A DNA stretch of 64,000 nucleotides, taken from Zygnema cylindricum. Lineage: Eukaryota; Streptophyta; Zygnematophyceae; Zygnematales; Zygnemataceae. The translations under genes were made by a program, and so were the position numbers. Under the pieces are notes generated by a model. The model saw only the letters and a list, made by a program, of their open reading frames with translations, made no database searches and had not been told where the DNA came from. The stretch is from positions 81,227-145,226 of the forward strand of contig JBBHKE010001578.1 of assembly GCA_037447655.1 (NCBI GenBank), in the 5' to 3' direction. Of the stretch, positions 32,701 to 44,295 are shown piece by piece. Position 1 is the stretch's first letter. The number at the start of each line of letters is the position of its first letter.

Positions 32701-33840
32701 CTGGAAACTAATAAAATCTTTGTATGGGCTGAAATAAGCCCCTAGACAATAGAAATTAAAACTAGATGAATTTCTTACTGGACTAGGATTTCAAAGGACA
32801 AGTTCAAATCACTCAATGTATGTATTGCAATGGGAGGATGGGATTCTTTATATTGCTATATAAATGGATGACTTGCTTTTCATAAGCAAGTCTATGGATG
32901 AGATAAATCAAATTAAAGCGGCTTTAAGGTCGAGGTTCGAGATGAAAGAGCTTGGTGAATCAAAGATTATCTTAGGAATACAAGTAGAGAGAGATAAAAA
33001 CAAAAAAACTCATTATGTTAACCCAAAAGGAAGCAATAAGCAATATGCTAGAAAAATTTGAAATGAAAGATGTAAATGGAGTTGTAACTCCCATGGAATT
33101 CAAACAGAAGCTTGATGGAAGTGAGTCAAACTGAAGAATAATGGTTAGTGAGAGCCAGAAGTCTGGGGAGGAAGAGTTTATGGCTTCAAAGCCGTATAGA
33201 AAGGTAGTGGGAAGTCTTATGTACTTCATGAATTGTACGAGACCTAACATTGCAGCAACTGTAGAAGTCCTAAAGAGAAGTCTGCAAAACCCTAAGAGGG
33301 CAGACTCGGAAGCTGCAAAAAGAGTTTTGAGATATCTTGCAGGCACTCGAGATCTTAAGCTTATACTCGGAGGAGGAGAAGTGAAAATGCAGACTTGGAG
33401 TGACGAGAACTATGGGGATATGCCAAGCCGAAAATCCACATTGGGCTTCATCCTAAAGATCGGAGATGGAACGTGCTGTTGGAGCAGCAAGCAACAAAAG
33501 GTTAGAGCACAGTATATAATGGAGTCAGAGAACATGCTGCACTCAAAGAACTCCTATGGATTAAGTCCATTTTGCAGGAACTTGGATACATGCACACAGG
33601 TCCACAGATTATTTGGTGTGACAACCACGCAGTCATTGTTATTGCTACTAACCCAAGTCATCATTTTAAGGGCTAGCACATGGATGTCAGACTCCATTTT
33701 GTGAGAGAAAATGTGCATGCAAGAGTGTAAAAATTGTGTTATTTACCGGATGAGAAAATGGTTGCTGACATGCTAACCAAACCCCTTCCTGCTCCTAAGT
33801 TGTTGTTTTGTAGAAAGGCTATTGGGTTGAGTGAGTGATT
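29660..33840 (+). pseudogene. Copia E gag-pol, heavily broken
   Basis: The order is normal. Gag runs 29707-30003 and on, with motif Q-Q-V-M-G-F-S-S-R-I-P-I-F. A knuckle remnant lies near 30410, protease with D-T-G-A-S at about 30670, and the HHCC region and start of the integrase core at 30788-31393. The integrase C-terminal part is at 31576-31900 and the RT entry at 32105-32497. In the RT core the catalytic box is *-M-D-D instead of Y-V-D-D (about 32858-32872). RNase H is at 33141-33840, ending in A-D-M-L-T-K-P-L-P. Stops often fall where Gln or Trp is expected (for example 30001 and 32494). Confidence 0.85.
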
Positions 33841-33861
33841 GAGTCTAAAGATTTAGGGTAG

Positions 33862-34845
33862 TGTTGAAATTGGAAATTTTTACTTAGTAGATAGAGCTGT
33901 GAGGAGGAATTAAGGACTTAAAATATTTTGGGAAATGAAAACCTCTAATATTTGCCTCAAATAGTGTTATAGTAAAAGAAGACTAAGAGAGTGTATTGTA
34001 CACTCAGTTGGACACGCGTCGGCAAGAAAGGTGTTTCAGGTTTCACGGAATAGCATCGATGACCAATTACACGTGTCGAGAGATTAATGAGCGGATTGAT
34101 TAAGTCGGACGAACGGAATGGAAACGGCATATCTAGAAAAGTATAGTACGCTCGGCCAAAAAGGGTCGTTGATTGATATTAAATTGACGGACGCGATTCA
34201 GAAGGGACCACAAATGACGAAACACACTTGGACGGTATCAGGTGTTTTGTACTACACGAAAATTGTTAGCCGGATGCTATGGACCACTGCTGACTAAGCT
34301 CGAGGAACATTTAATGTACAAACTTCTATTTGTAAATATCTGGAAACAAGGATTTGTAGTTTAGCTAGTTTAAAATAGAATCGCACTATTCAGATTTAGA
34401 GAAATGGCAAAATTAGGTTTTAGAAGTACTCATAGAATAGTAAGTACAGTTTTAGTACTTTGTTGTAGCATAGGACAAACTATAGTACAGTCACTTAGAT
34501 TATTGTGATCAGTAGATACTCACTGTGAGTATATAGTTTAGGACTTAGCTAAATTGTGATCACCTAAGTCTTGGGATATTAATCAATTAACGTAGTTTTT
34601 AAGAATCTGCAATGTGAATATCTTATGGTTGGCTAGATCAATTAAAATGAAACTTTGAGGAGTGATTTTATATTGTGTTTAATACTGTTGTGCAAAATTT
34701 GAGTTTGCATATTATACTAAGTTGCATTCTATTACATCTTGAAGTTGGCTGTTGAGTAGGGTGTTTGATAACCTATGTTTTAGATGTCTACTTCCACTAC
34801 TACTGCTGCTAGCTCTCCTCTTGCTAATGTGGTTGTAGAAAAGCA
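33862..34845 (+). repeat. 3' LTR of Copia E
   Basis: 984 bp, starts TGTTGAAATTGG after a purine-rich stretch (AAAGATTTAGGGTAG) and ends GTAGAAAAGCA, followed by TAAGT. It carries the gag start ATG near 34783. Confidence 0.87.
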
Positions 34846-34850
34846 TAAGT

Positions 34851-37107
34851 CCATGGTTGCAGGTAAGGAGGTGGATCCGAAATTTTGGGTTGAAGCATTA
34901 AATTGTGTTGTTTATATAAAAAATAGATAGGGTCAAGATCGGTAGAAACTACTCCTTACGAGTTCTAGACTGGTAGAAAACCAGATGTTAGTCATTTTAA
35001 ATTCTTTGGTAGCAAATGCTTTATATTACATACATCTAAAGACAGATGGAAAATGGAACCGAAAGGATTACCGGCTATTTTGTTGGGGTATGATGATCAC
35101 CCCAAAGGGTATCGAGTCTTTGTAATTGAGAAACATAAAACAATGGTAGCAAGGAATATTATTGTAAAGGATGAGCTTGACTCGATAGATTTATTTTAAA
35201 TGACAGAATAACAAAAGCAGCAAAGAGCACAAGAATATGTTATTTTAGATTACAAACAGAAGATTGTCACACAGATGCAAAGGCCTCCGGTGGTGACACT
35301 GATGTCTTAAATTAACCATGTTCCTCAACAAGTTTAGTTTTAGTTCGGTGACCATCATTCGAATCCTACTGATTCTATATAGAGACAAAACAAATATGCA
35401 AAGGATCCGACGATTTCAGCCTCACAATTTCCGGGGGAGGGGGCGATCTAGTAGCCGATTGCAACCAAACTCCCACTTTGCCTACTCTGTGGCCTCAAAG
35501 GAGCCACTATACATTTGAGAGGCCTTCTCACCACCACAACGACATCACTCGATAGAGGCAGCTAATGACGAAATTAAGTTGATCATGGAAGCTCATACAT
35601 GGAAACTTGTGGATCTTCCTCCGTACCGAAAAGCAATCGGCAGCAAATGGGTATTCAAGGTGAAGGTAAATCCTGATAATACTATTGAACGATATAAAGC
35701 TAGGATTGTGGCAAAGGGGTATAATCAAAAGGAACAAATTGATTTTGAAGAAAAAAAATCTCCGGTTGTAAGATTTTTGACATTTAGGATTTGACTATCC
35801 CTAGTTGCTATAGAAGATATGGAAACACATAAAATGGATGTCAAAACAGAATTCTTGCATGGAGAGCTAGACGAGATCATTTATATGCAGTAGCCTGAAA
35901 TGTATGCGGAGCCAGGAAAAGAACACTCGGTATGCAAATTGTTAAAATCTTTGTACGACCTAAATCAGGCCCCTAGGCAATGGAATCTGAAACTTCAAAA
36001 TTTTTTACTAGCCTAGGATTTCAAAGGATAAGCCCTGATCATTATATTTATATAGTAAAAGGTGAGGATGGGATAGTGTACATAGTGGTGTATGTAGATG
36101 ACCTATTATTAATTAGTAAATCAATGATTAAAATTAATAAAATCAAATTTGCTTTAAATTCACGGTTCGAGATAAAAGACCTCTGTGAGGCGAAATATAT
36201 TTCGTGTATTCAAGTAGAAAGGGATAGAAATAAGAGATTAATAAGATTGACTCAAAAAGAGGCTATTGGAAACATGTTAGATGAGTATGAAATGTGGGGG
36301 GAAAAAAGGTGTGTAACTCCAATGGAGTTTTCGCAGAAGTTAGAGGGAGAAGAAACAAAACCTGGTGTTATTGTTAGTGAATATTTAAAGTCAAAAGAGA
36401 ATGATCCTATGACACTTATACCTTACAAACAAATAGTGAAAAATCTGATACATTTCATGAACTCTTCCCGTCCTGATATTTTTGCAACAGTTGGGGTACT
36501 GAGCTGAAGTCTAGAAAACCCGAGAAAATCTAACCATGATGCAGCAAGGAGAGTCTTAATATAGTTGGCAAGAACTAACTACCTCAAACTCACACTAGGC
36601 GGAGGAGAAGTGAAGCAAGAAACATGGAGTGATGGAAGCTATGGCGACATGCCAAGCCAGAAATCCACCACTAGATTCGTTTTGCAAATTGGGAACGGGA
36701 TTTGCTGCAGGGGCAACAAACTTCAAAAGGTCACGGCACAATCAACAATGGAGTCAGAATACATGGCAGCAAGCTCGGCCCTCAAAGAACTCACATGGGT
36801 AAAATCCATGTTGCAAGAATTGGGATACATGCAGGTTAGACCATAGGTGATCTGGTGTAATAACCAGGCTGCCATGGCCATTGCCTCTAACCCGAGTCAC
36901 CACTTCAAAAGTAAGCACATGGATGTAAGATTAAACTTTGTAAGAGAAAAAGTGTTTTCCAAGGTAATTGAATTATGCTATTTACTAGAAATTAAAGCAA
37001 TTGCTAATATGCTCACTAAAGCTCTCCTTGCTCCTAAACTGAAGTATTGTAGGGATGTAATGGGACTAGGTGACAAGCTAAATTGCGGCATTGCTATACT
37101 GCCATGA
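34851..37107 (+). pseudogene. C1 integrase C-terminus, RT and RNase H
   Basis: It continues C1 after Copia E: V-D-P-K-F-W-V-E-A-L-N, then R-K-P-D-V-S-H. RT pieces lie at 35579-35794 (W-V-F-K-V-K-V-N-P-D-N) and 35980-36507 (catalytic Y-V-D-D near 36088-36102, L-I-S-K-S). RNase H is at 36565-37107 (T-W-S-D-G-S-Y-G-D-M-P-S, W-C-N-N-Q-A-A). It is broken by many stops and frameshifts. Confidence 0.83.
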
Positions 37108-37411
37108 TGAGCTACATCTAGGATAAAGTGGTATTAGGTAATAAGCTAATTTGCAACGTTGTTATGCTGCTATGCTACTCTAGTTCAACAACGGAGCTAC
37201 GATGCTTGACATCGCAGCTGCACTGATACACTAATTCTAAAGCTTTAAGGGAGTGATGATTTTGGAAAGCTTTACGTCTCAGTAAATTAGTGTAACGGCA
37301 AAAAGAGAGTAAAATATAACATATTGGTACACGCGTCGTCACTTAAGAACAGAACAAATATTATTGGAATGGCACCAGCTGCGACGCAGATAAGACAAAG
37401 TAGTTGTGATG

Positions 37412-38570
37412 TGTTAAAAATCATGTATTTTTTAGGTCTGAATAGGAAAAAGGAAAGGAAAAAGTGAGCAAAGGCAGCTTGCTTCTCGCTCCACTCTCCA
37501 TTCCCCAAACTTGTTGCAGGCACTGAAGATAGGAGAGAAAGCTAGAACTATGGTTGCCTAAGCTATCCAAAGGAGACAGGGAATAAGCTAGATTTAGTCT
37601 ATGTAAAAAAGTTGCTGGCGCACCAAGTTTTGATCCTGGTAACTAACGTCTGCCAATCTAGCCGGTAGCCGGTAGCTTTATCTTATAGTCTAGGACCAAT
37701 GCTAGAGTATATAAGGTACGATAACTACATAAACATTGTCGACGCAATATGCTCCATTCAACAGATTACGAGAGAAACTGTACACAGAAATGAATTAGAC
37801 CGCACGAATTGTGGACTGCACGAAATTAACGAAACGACATTTTATTTCGACGTGCATAATTAAATGGCAGTCTTCATCGACGGCTGTGGTGGAAGTCGAA
37901 ATTCCAGAATGGCCGCCTTGACGTTTTCGGACATGGCGTGACCGGGCAACACGTGGAGAGATAACATTTGGTCGCGAGAATTTCGGGAACATAAGGACAA
38001 GTGAAATGAGGACACGCGTCCACTCAATGGCCGTGACGTACACAAGCCATACAAAAATTACATCGGCCGTAGTACCTTTTAGTACGCTACAATCATATGA
38101 TTGGTTCGTACCTCAATTCTAGGGGACTTAGAGAGGGGTTTTAGGACTTAGAATATTTTGGTAGATAGCCGCCTCTCTCCCATAGAGCACTCTTGTCTAA
38201 AAGGCTAACTTTGGCCAGCCATATCTAACAACTTAGTTGACCAAATTCAGTGATTCGTTTTGCTACGGACTCATGGGAGTCCAAGCTAAACAGGGGTGTA
38301 GTCGATCAAAGTGTTTGCCTGCCAGGGTGGCTGCATTTCTAAAGTAAAGTCAAAGTGGGAAATGTTATCCAAAACTCATTTTCTACCTTTGCATTCTAAG
38401 GTGGAACTGAGCACACAGAAAATCTTATTTCACAGGGGTGAAGCTCTAATGGGGTTCTGATTGTCAAGGGGTCATATATTTAGGTTTATAAAAACTTGGA
38501 GTTGGCACTATTTAGATTAGCTTCTTTCAATCTCCGAATTCGATGTGGCAATGGAGCCCATATAATTTCA
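37412..38570 (+). repeat. Solo family B LTR in the C1 LTR
   Basis: It ends CAATGGAGCCCATATAATTTCA-like, matching the family-B LTR terminus, and shares the leader block near 38230-38350. The left boundary is uncertain by some bases, and no clear short target duplication is seen. It contains an antisense tRNA-like module. Confidence 0.7.
37612..37680 (-). other. tRNA-like module in the solo LTR, antisense
   Basis: The minus strand has a T-arm-like CCAGG-ATCAAAA-CTTGG with a full 5-bp stem (one G-U pair), then an acceptor-3'-like GCGCCAGC. The D-side is weak (GCTACCGGC). It lies at the expected position within the family-B LTR. Confidence 0.4.
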
Positions 38571-39366
38571 CGACGCATATAGGACAAAGCACTTGTGACG
38601 TAGATGGGACATTGCAGCTGCGACGCAGACGAGACATATTTGCTGCGATTATTTGGGATTTGATTAACTACGGAACGATGCAGCTACGCCGAAGCTTCGG
38701 TGACGTTGAATATGATCCGAACGGGACATCACAACTGCGGTTAATATGAATCGAGTCAATGGACGAGATTCACAAAGGGATCACAAGTGATTTGCTAGCA
38801 AGTGTTTTCCCAACATGTGAATGGGCGTATCCCGACACTTATAACTAAGTCGGCCACAATTAATTGTACAATCAATTAGCAATGATCCCTCTGTAATATT
38901 GATTGTACAATGATAGATTAACTTCAGCGTAATTAGGCGTACTTAGATCTTAGTGGAAGATTTTTTCTTGGGCGTATCTCTCAGGAACACCTTATTTGGA
39001 GATACGACACTTTTTAATAAGACATCTAAGAGTAAAAACTCACTACCAGTATAAGACTTAGGACGTAGAACATTTTATGTATCCAGACTTCCAGACTATG
39101 TAATCTGCAATTTTTTTTGGGAAACTTCTGAGTTGCATATCTTGGTGTATGTTGGATCAATTTGACTAAAAATTTGAGAATTGTCACTCTTTGTTATATT
39201 CTATACTGTGATATAGCTTGAAGCAGTTTTGGACCATTGTGTCAAATTCAGTGAGCTGTGGAAAATAGCTATTTGGTAGGATTTTTGATAACTTTTGAGA
39301 GCGTATCATGTCAACTTCTACTACAACTGCTGCTCCTCCACCTGCACCAGTGGTTGTAGAACAACA

Positions 39367-39955
39367 GAATACGAAAAACCTTTAAGTGTGAAACATCTGG
39401 TTTTCGGCCAGTCCATCACTCATAAGGAGTTTGGCCTTTTACTGCCAAAGTAAGAACTCTATTTTTGAGATAATTTGCACAATTCATTGCTTTTGCCCAG
39501 AATCTCTTTCCTATCATCTTATTCGACAACATACTCCAAGCACTATCACTTAGTTTCCTATCTAACCTCTCGGCTACACCATTCTGCTGAGGATTTTTAG
39601 GGAGTGTCTTTTGATGTTGTACTCCATCTTCCCTCAAAAATTCCTCAAACTGATTTGAGGTATATTCTCCCCCATTATCACTTCTTACTCTTTTAATAGA
39701 GGTTTCATGAAGTTTCTCACTCCACGTTTTATATTCTTTACAAACCTGTGGAGCCTCTGATTTATTTTTCAGATTTTACACTCTATAATACCGAGACCAA
39801 TCGTCATGATTTTAATCATAAATCTTTTACCGTCGCGTGATGGCACTTTGGCCAATCCCCAAATATTAGTGTGTACCAAGTCTAAAACTTTTTTTCCTTT
39901 ATAGATGGCTTCACTTGGGAAGGGTAACCTGTGTGCTTTCCTTGAGCACAGCCAC
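39367..39955 (-). pseudogene. Family B integrase fragment, antisense
   Basis: The minus strand reads from an integrase zinc-region end (K-A-H-R-L-P-F-P) through core pieces (V-H-T-N-I-W-G) to N-G-V-A-E-R-L-D-R-K and T-L-A-V-K-G-Q-T-P-Y-E (39637-39416). It is bounded by the C1 LTR end on the left and by the LTR at 39956 on the right, so both are probably insertions into an older antisense element. Confidence 0.8.
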
Positions 39956-40891
39956 TGTTGTTTTGGAAAAGTTTGTTTCGTACGTACGCTACGTTACATG
40001 GGTACGTGAGGTTTCGTGCGTACTCGACGCGATTTGTAATGCTTGAGTACTCACTAAAGTTAATGTGGAGGTTTGAATGGATTTGCGGATTGAGGGAGTA
40101 AATGTACGAAGAAAATTAAATGCGCATAAATGACTAATTGAGTGGCTTGGAATGCGTAATATAAATGGACAACAGATCGCAAAGGGATTAGATTTGAAAT
40201 ATTTTAAATGTTTGAAAATATACGCAAGGCGTACGAACCAAAATGTGGCAAGGGCATTTATTACAAAGGACGCGGTTGCAATTTGGAAATGATTTCGGCT
40301 GTACGATGATATTTCGGCAAGTGGACGTGAATTGGCTTTTTGACAATCGTGGGATATTTGACGACACTCATGGATTTCACTTAGATATTTATTGTTGTAA
40401 TTATTAGATTTATTAGTATTTTCTAGCTCTAGATAGTTCAGTACAATAAGAAAAGAAAAGGGCGGACAACGTGCCTCCACCTCCTATCTCTACCCACCAT
40501 ACTTGTTGTAGTCACTAAGGGATATAGAGAGGGTGGTTGAGCCATGGCTGTCCTAGTTCAGCAGGTACGACTAAAGAGTGACTTATTTCACTCTCAACAA
40601 AAGGTTGAGGTTGCCACGACTCGAACCTCCTACCCGCAGAGCGAGGCGTAGCCGTCAGCTAGAGTTTTGTATAAACTTGGCATCTTTGCAACTTCATAAT
40701 TAATCGGTTGGTTGGCCGTTTTTAGTGGTTCTTTTTGCTACAAACTCATGGGAGTCCAAGCTACAAAAAAGTGATGTCACACTATCTGTTTTCCTTCTTG
40801 GAAAGCATTGGTTGTGGCTTAAAGTGAATTAGTTAAAAACTATCTAGAGGCTTCCTGAATTGTGTAGTCCAATGGAGGACACATAATTGCA
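39956..40891 (+). repeat. 5' LTR of B2
   Basis: 936 bp, starts TGTTGTTTTGGAAAAG (as in the solo LTR at 18952) and ends ATAATTGCA before the PBS. The gag ATG is at 40872. It has the leader block near 40720-40760 and a tRNA-like module. Confidence 0.82.
40609..40672 (-). other. tRNA-like module in the B2 LTR, antisense
   Basis: The complement contains the canonical B-box AGGTTCGAGTC (40618-40627) and an A-box/D-arm-like TAGCTGACGGCTACG upstream. T-stem pairing is poor. It occupies the same place as the other family-B modules. Confidence 0.45.
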
Positions 40892-43800
40892 GGTTATGGG
40901 CCCACCCTTTAGGGTGTCCCCCTTCAATGGATCTGGGTTCATTTATTGGGAATTCATGATGATGGGGGCTTTGTGCGAAAAACGATACTAGGGTATTGTC
41001 AGTGGACAAGTGAAACGTTCACCTTCGGAAACTCCACCAAGATTTGGAGGAGTAAGGTTTCTTGCAGCAGCTAGTGCTTCAGCGAAGGAGGCAAATGATG
41101 GGGACAGCAATGTGTTCAAAAAGGGGAAAGGGAAGGAGACACCCCTCACTCCTATTGTCACGGCACCGAAAGCGGCGGCCGTGAAGACCACCGAGAACGA
41201 TACTCAAATGTGGGAAGACTTAAACATGGTGGCCAAAAACTTCATTCTATGGCACCTCACTCAAGCTTTGGCCACCCCTCACCTTCACATTTACAAGGCC
41301 GAGGAGTTGTGGGCAAGTTTGGTGGAGATCTATAGAGCTGGTACTATTCAGAAGCTCCAGTTGGCTGAGCAAAAGCTAGTGAGTTACACTTACAAGGGAG
41401 GAAAGGTGTTAGATTATTGTAATGATCTTTCTTCTTTGTATATGGAGATGGAAAGTGCCAGGTGGACAAGTACAATGAAGATGAAAGTTAACACTCTTAT
41501 CAAAAGTTACCAGACAAGTACGAGAACATAGTGTACCGAGTACAAGAAATGAGTGGTAGTTCACAATAGAGATTAGGAGAGGAGGAAAGAGCATTCAAGC
41601 TCTAGCTATAAGAGGGGACCGATGGGGGAAGGACCCGAAGAAATCGTACAAAGGGAAAAGATATTAGTATGGAGGATCGAGGCCTCCAAAGGTTTTTTTT
41701 CATTTATGCAAAAAGTTGGGACACTTCATTGAAGATTGTTTAAAGCAGTCAGAGCTGAGGCTCCAATAGAACCGTGGAGGGGGTTATTCCGGAGGGAAAA
41801 AGAAGGCACTTGTGGTAACAAAAGTGAAAGGAGAAACCGAGGACGAGTCATTTGAGGAGGAGGATGGGGAGATTCTTCTTGATGAGAGTATAGAGGATAA
41901 GGAGATCCCTCAGAAACAGAAGTGTGCTCTCGGAGCAATTCGGGAAGCTCCACAGGAAGGCAAGATTATCGACTCAAGTGCATCCATGCATATGTGTCGT
42001 GATATGCATCTCTTTACTAAGCTAAGATAAATCCCTACTCTAGAGATAGAGTATATGGATGGGAGAGTGGTTACAATAGATCTAGTGGGATTGGTAGATT
42101 TGAAAGTCTTAATGGAGGGAAAGACTTCCATACTCACCTTCTCACATGTTCTCTACATTCCTCAGCTGAGTAAAAATCTTGTCTCTACGTATATGTTAGA
42201 TGACAAAGAGTTTGATGCCTTCACTAGAAAGGGAGTCATTACACATAAGTATGGGGATGAAGTTTACTTCATGGTAGATAAGGGTAACCAAGGAATGCTT
42301 AGGCTTAACCTGAGTAATGAAAAGAAAAATGCTTACTATATTGGTGTTCCTAAGTTGATGATTTGGCATATGCGATTGGGGCATGTGCATTTTGATAGGT
42401 TTAGGGGAATGAAAAAGCTTAGGGTAGTAGAGGGTATTCACTTAGGGGATAATGAAATGATGAATGATTGTAGTGGCTATGCTCAAGGTAAGGCTCACAA
42501 ATATCCTTTTTTTCCCAAAGCCGTCACATAAAGAGGTGAGAAAGTACTATCTCTGGTCCACACATATATCTGGGGACCTGCAAAAGTACCTTCGGTTGGA
42601 GAAAAGAGGTTTATGTTGACAATAACCGATCACTAGTCTTGATACTCTAGAGTCTACTTCCTCAAAACAAAGTCTGGAACATCAACTTACTTCAAAGATT
42701 ATAAAGCATGGAGAGAGAAGTTTCATGGAACCCCCAATAAGAGAATAAGGAGTGATAATGGGGGGGGGTATACCTCTAACCAGTTTGAGGAACACTTGAG
42801 AGATGAGGGAGTTCAGCACCAAAAAACCGTACCATATAACCTTGAACAAAATGGGGTAGCTGAGAGGTTGAACCGAACACTAGGAGATAGTGCATGCAGT
42901 ATGTTGGCCGATAAGAAAATAGGAAAGAGATTTTGGGAAGAGGCAATGAACTGTGCCAACTACATTCAAAATAGATACCTTACCTCAGCTGTAAAGGGAA
43001 TGACACCTTTTGAGAGATGGGTTGGAAGGAAACCAGATATATCTCACCTTAAAGTATTAGGTAGCCAAGTTTATAGTCTTGACACGGATACACAAAACTG
43101 GAAACTAGATGCTAAGGGAAAACCTGGATACTTTGTTGGATATGATGAGGATGTCAAAGGATATACAGTATATGACTTAGCAAAGAGAGATATCATTCTG
43201 GTCAAACACCTAGTTGTCATGGATGAAAGGAAGTCATTTGACCCCTTAAAATATACCAAGAAGATAAAAATCAGATTTTTGTCTTAAGGTGAGGAGGAAT
43301 CCGTCTTTTCTACAAGGGACATGAGTGAAACATGGATTGCAGATTCAAGGGAGATCCAAGGCATAGGAGATCCACCGAAAACCTCACATATTCCTATGGA
43401 CTTCGAGGAGACGAAAGAAGAGGAATCGGGATCGGCTTCCATGGAAAGAGGAGCCCATGAGACAGTAAGGAGAAATCTCGGACTTCCCTCCATCCCAACT
43501 TCGAAGTTTGAGGGAGGGAGAAGGAGCAGCAAAACGATTCAAGAAAAACAGGTTGCTCACAAGGTAACTGAGCTATCTCACCAAGATGAGCCTCAGTCAT
43601 ATTCAGAGGCATTAAACAGTCCGGAGAAAGACAGATTGATTAGAGCCATAAATGATGAGATGGCCTCCATCATGGAAGCAAATACTTGAGAAGTAGCAGA
43701 CTGTCCTCCGGACAGAAAACCGATTGGTTGTAAATGGGTATTTAAACTAAAAATGAACCTAGATAACACCATTGAGAGATATGAGGCTCGATTGGTAGCA

Positions 43801-44293
43801 AAAGGGTTCACCCAAAAAGAGGGGATTGACTATGAGGAGAATTTTGATTCAGTTGTTCGGTTCCCATCAGTAAGGATTCTCTTCAGTTTGCCAGCAGGGG
43901 AAGACATGGAAATACACCAGATGGATTCTACACTGCCTTTCTTAATGGTGAGTTAGAGGAAGAAATTTTCATGAGGCAACCAAAGGGGTTTGTGGAGGAA
44001 GGAGAAGATAGCAAAGTCTACAGGCTTATAAAGTCCTTATATGGACTAAAGCATGCTCCCCGATAGTGGAATAAGAAACTAGACGAGTTTCTCATCCGTT
44101 TGGGATATATCCCGATCAGCTCTAACCATTCTATCTATATGTATGAAGATGAGAATGGTGTGATTTTTTTTGCAATTTATGTGGATGATCTGTTGGTGTT
44201 AAGTAAGTCTTTGGAAAAGTTCAAGTTAACGAAAGATCTTAGAAGCAAATTTGATATGAAGGATTTAAGGGAGGCAAGTCATGCAACATATTG
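40872..44293 (+). pseudogene. B2 gag-pol, truncated in RT
   Basis: It starts M-E-D-T-*-L-Q-V-M-G-P-P across the PBS. Gag is at 41010-41531, with a damaged knuckle near 41690-41730. Protease has D-S-S-A-S (about 41972), followed by the zinc region (W-H-M-R-L-G-H-V, 42363). The integrase core and C-terminus (42796-43287, Q-N-G-V-A-E-R-L-N) follow. After an acidic linker, RT runs from 43600 (W-V-F-K-L-K-M-N) to Y-V-D-D (about 44178-44189) and D-M-K-D-L-R-E-A, where it ends. It has many single stops. Confidence 0.83.
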
Positions 44294-44295
44294 AA

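Larger units (their letters stand above)
28744..34845 (+). mobile_element. Ty1/copia E element inserted in C1 integrase
   Basis: It is full length, 6.1 kb, with LTRs 28744-29723 and 33862-34845 and target duplication TAAGT (28739-28743 and 34846-34850). C1 coding resumes right after it. The PBS at 29724-29738 is GGTTATGGGCTTTTC. The polyprotein has many stops. Confidence 0.9.
26366..39366 (+). mobile_element. Ty1/copia C1 element, split by two insertions
   Basis: It has a 5'-truncated LTR (26366-26860), gag, protease and integrase to 28743, then Copia E, then the rest of pol (34851 to about 37107) and a 3' LTR (37254-39366) that itself holds a solo family-B LTR. Its proteins are closest to C3 but are more decayed. 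The left end is cut at gypsy sequence, so no target duplication can be read. Confidence 0.82.
37254..39366 (+). repeat. 3' LTR of C1, split by a solo LTR
   Basis: It starts TGATGATTTTGGAAAGC after AAAGCTTTAAGGGAG and ends GTAGAACAACA. 37412-38570 is an inserted family-B LTR. The U3 part carries CAGCTG/GCGACGC motif repeats. The 3' part (38880-39366) matches the C1 5' LTR. The gag ATG is at about 39308. Confidence 0.8.
39956..44295 (+). mobile_element. Family B Copia, 3'-truncated (B2)
   Basis: It has a 5' LTR (39956-40891), PBS GGTTATGGGCCCACC (40892-40906), gag, protease, integrase and RT up to about 44281. It then stops mid-RT with no RNase H, PPT or 3' LTR. Confidence 0.82.
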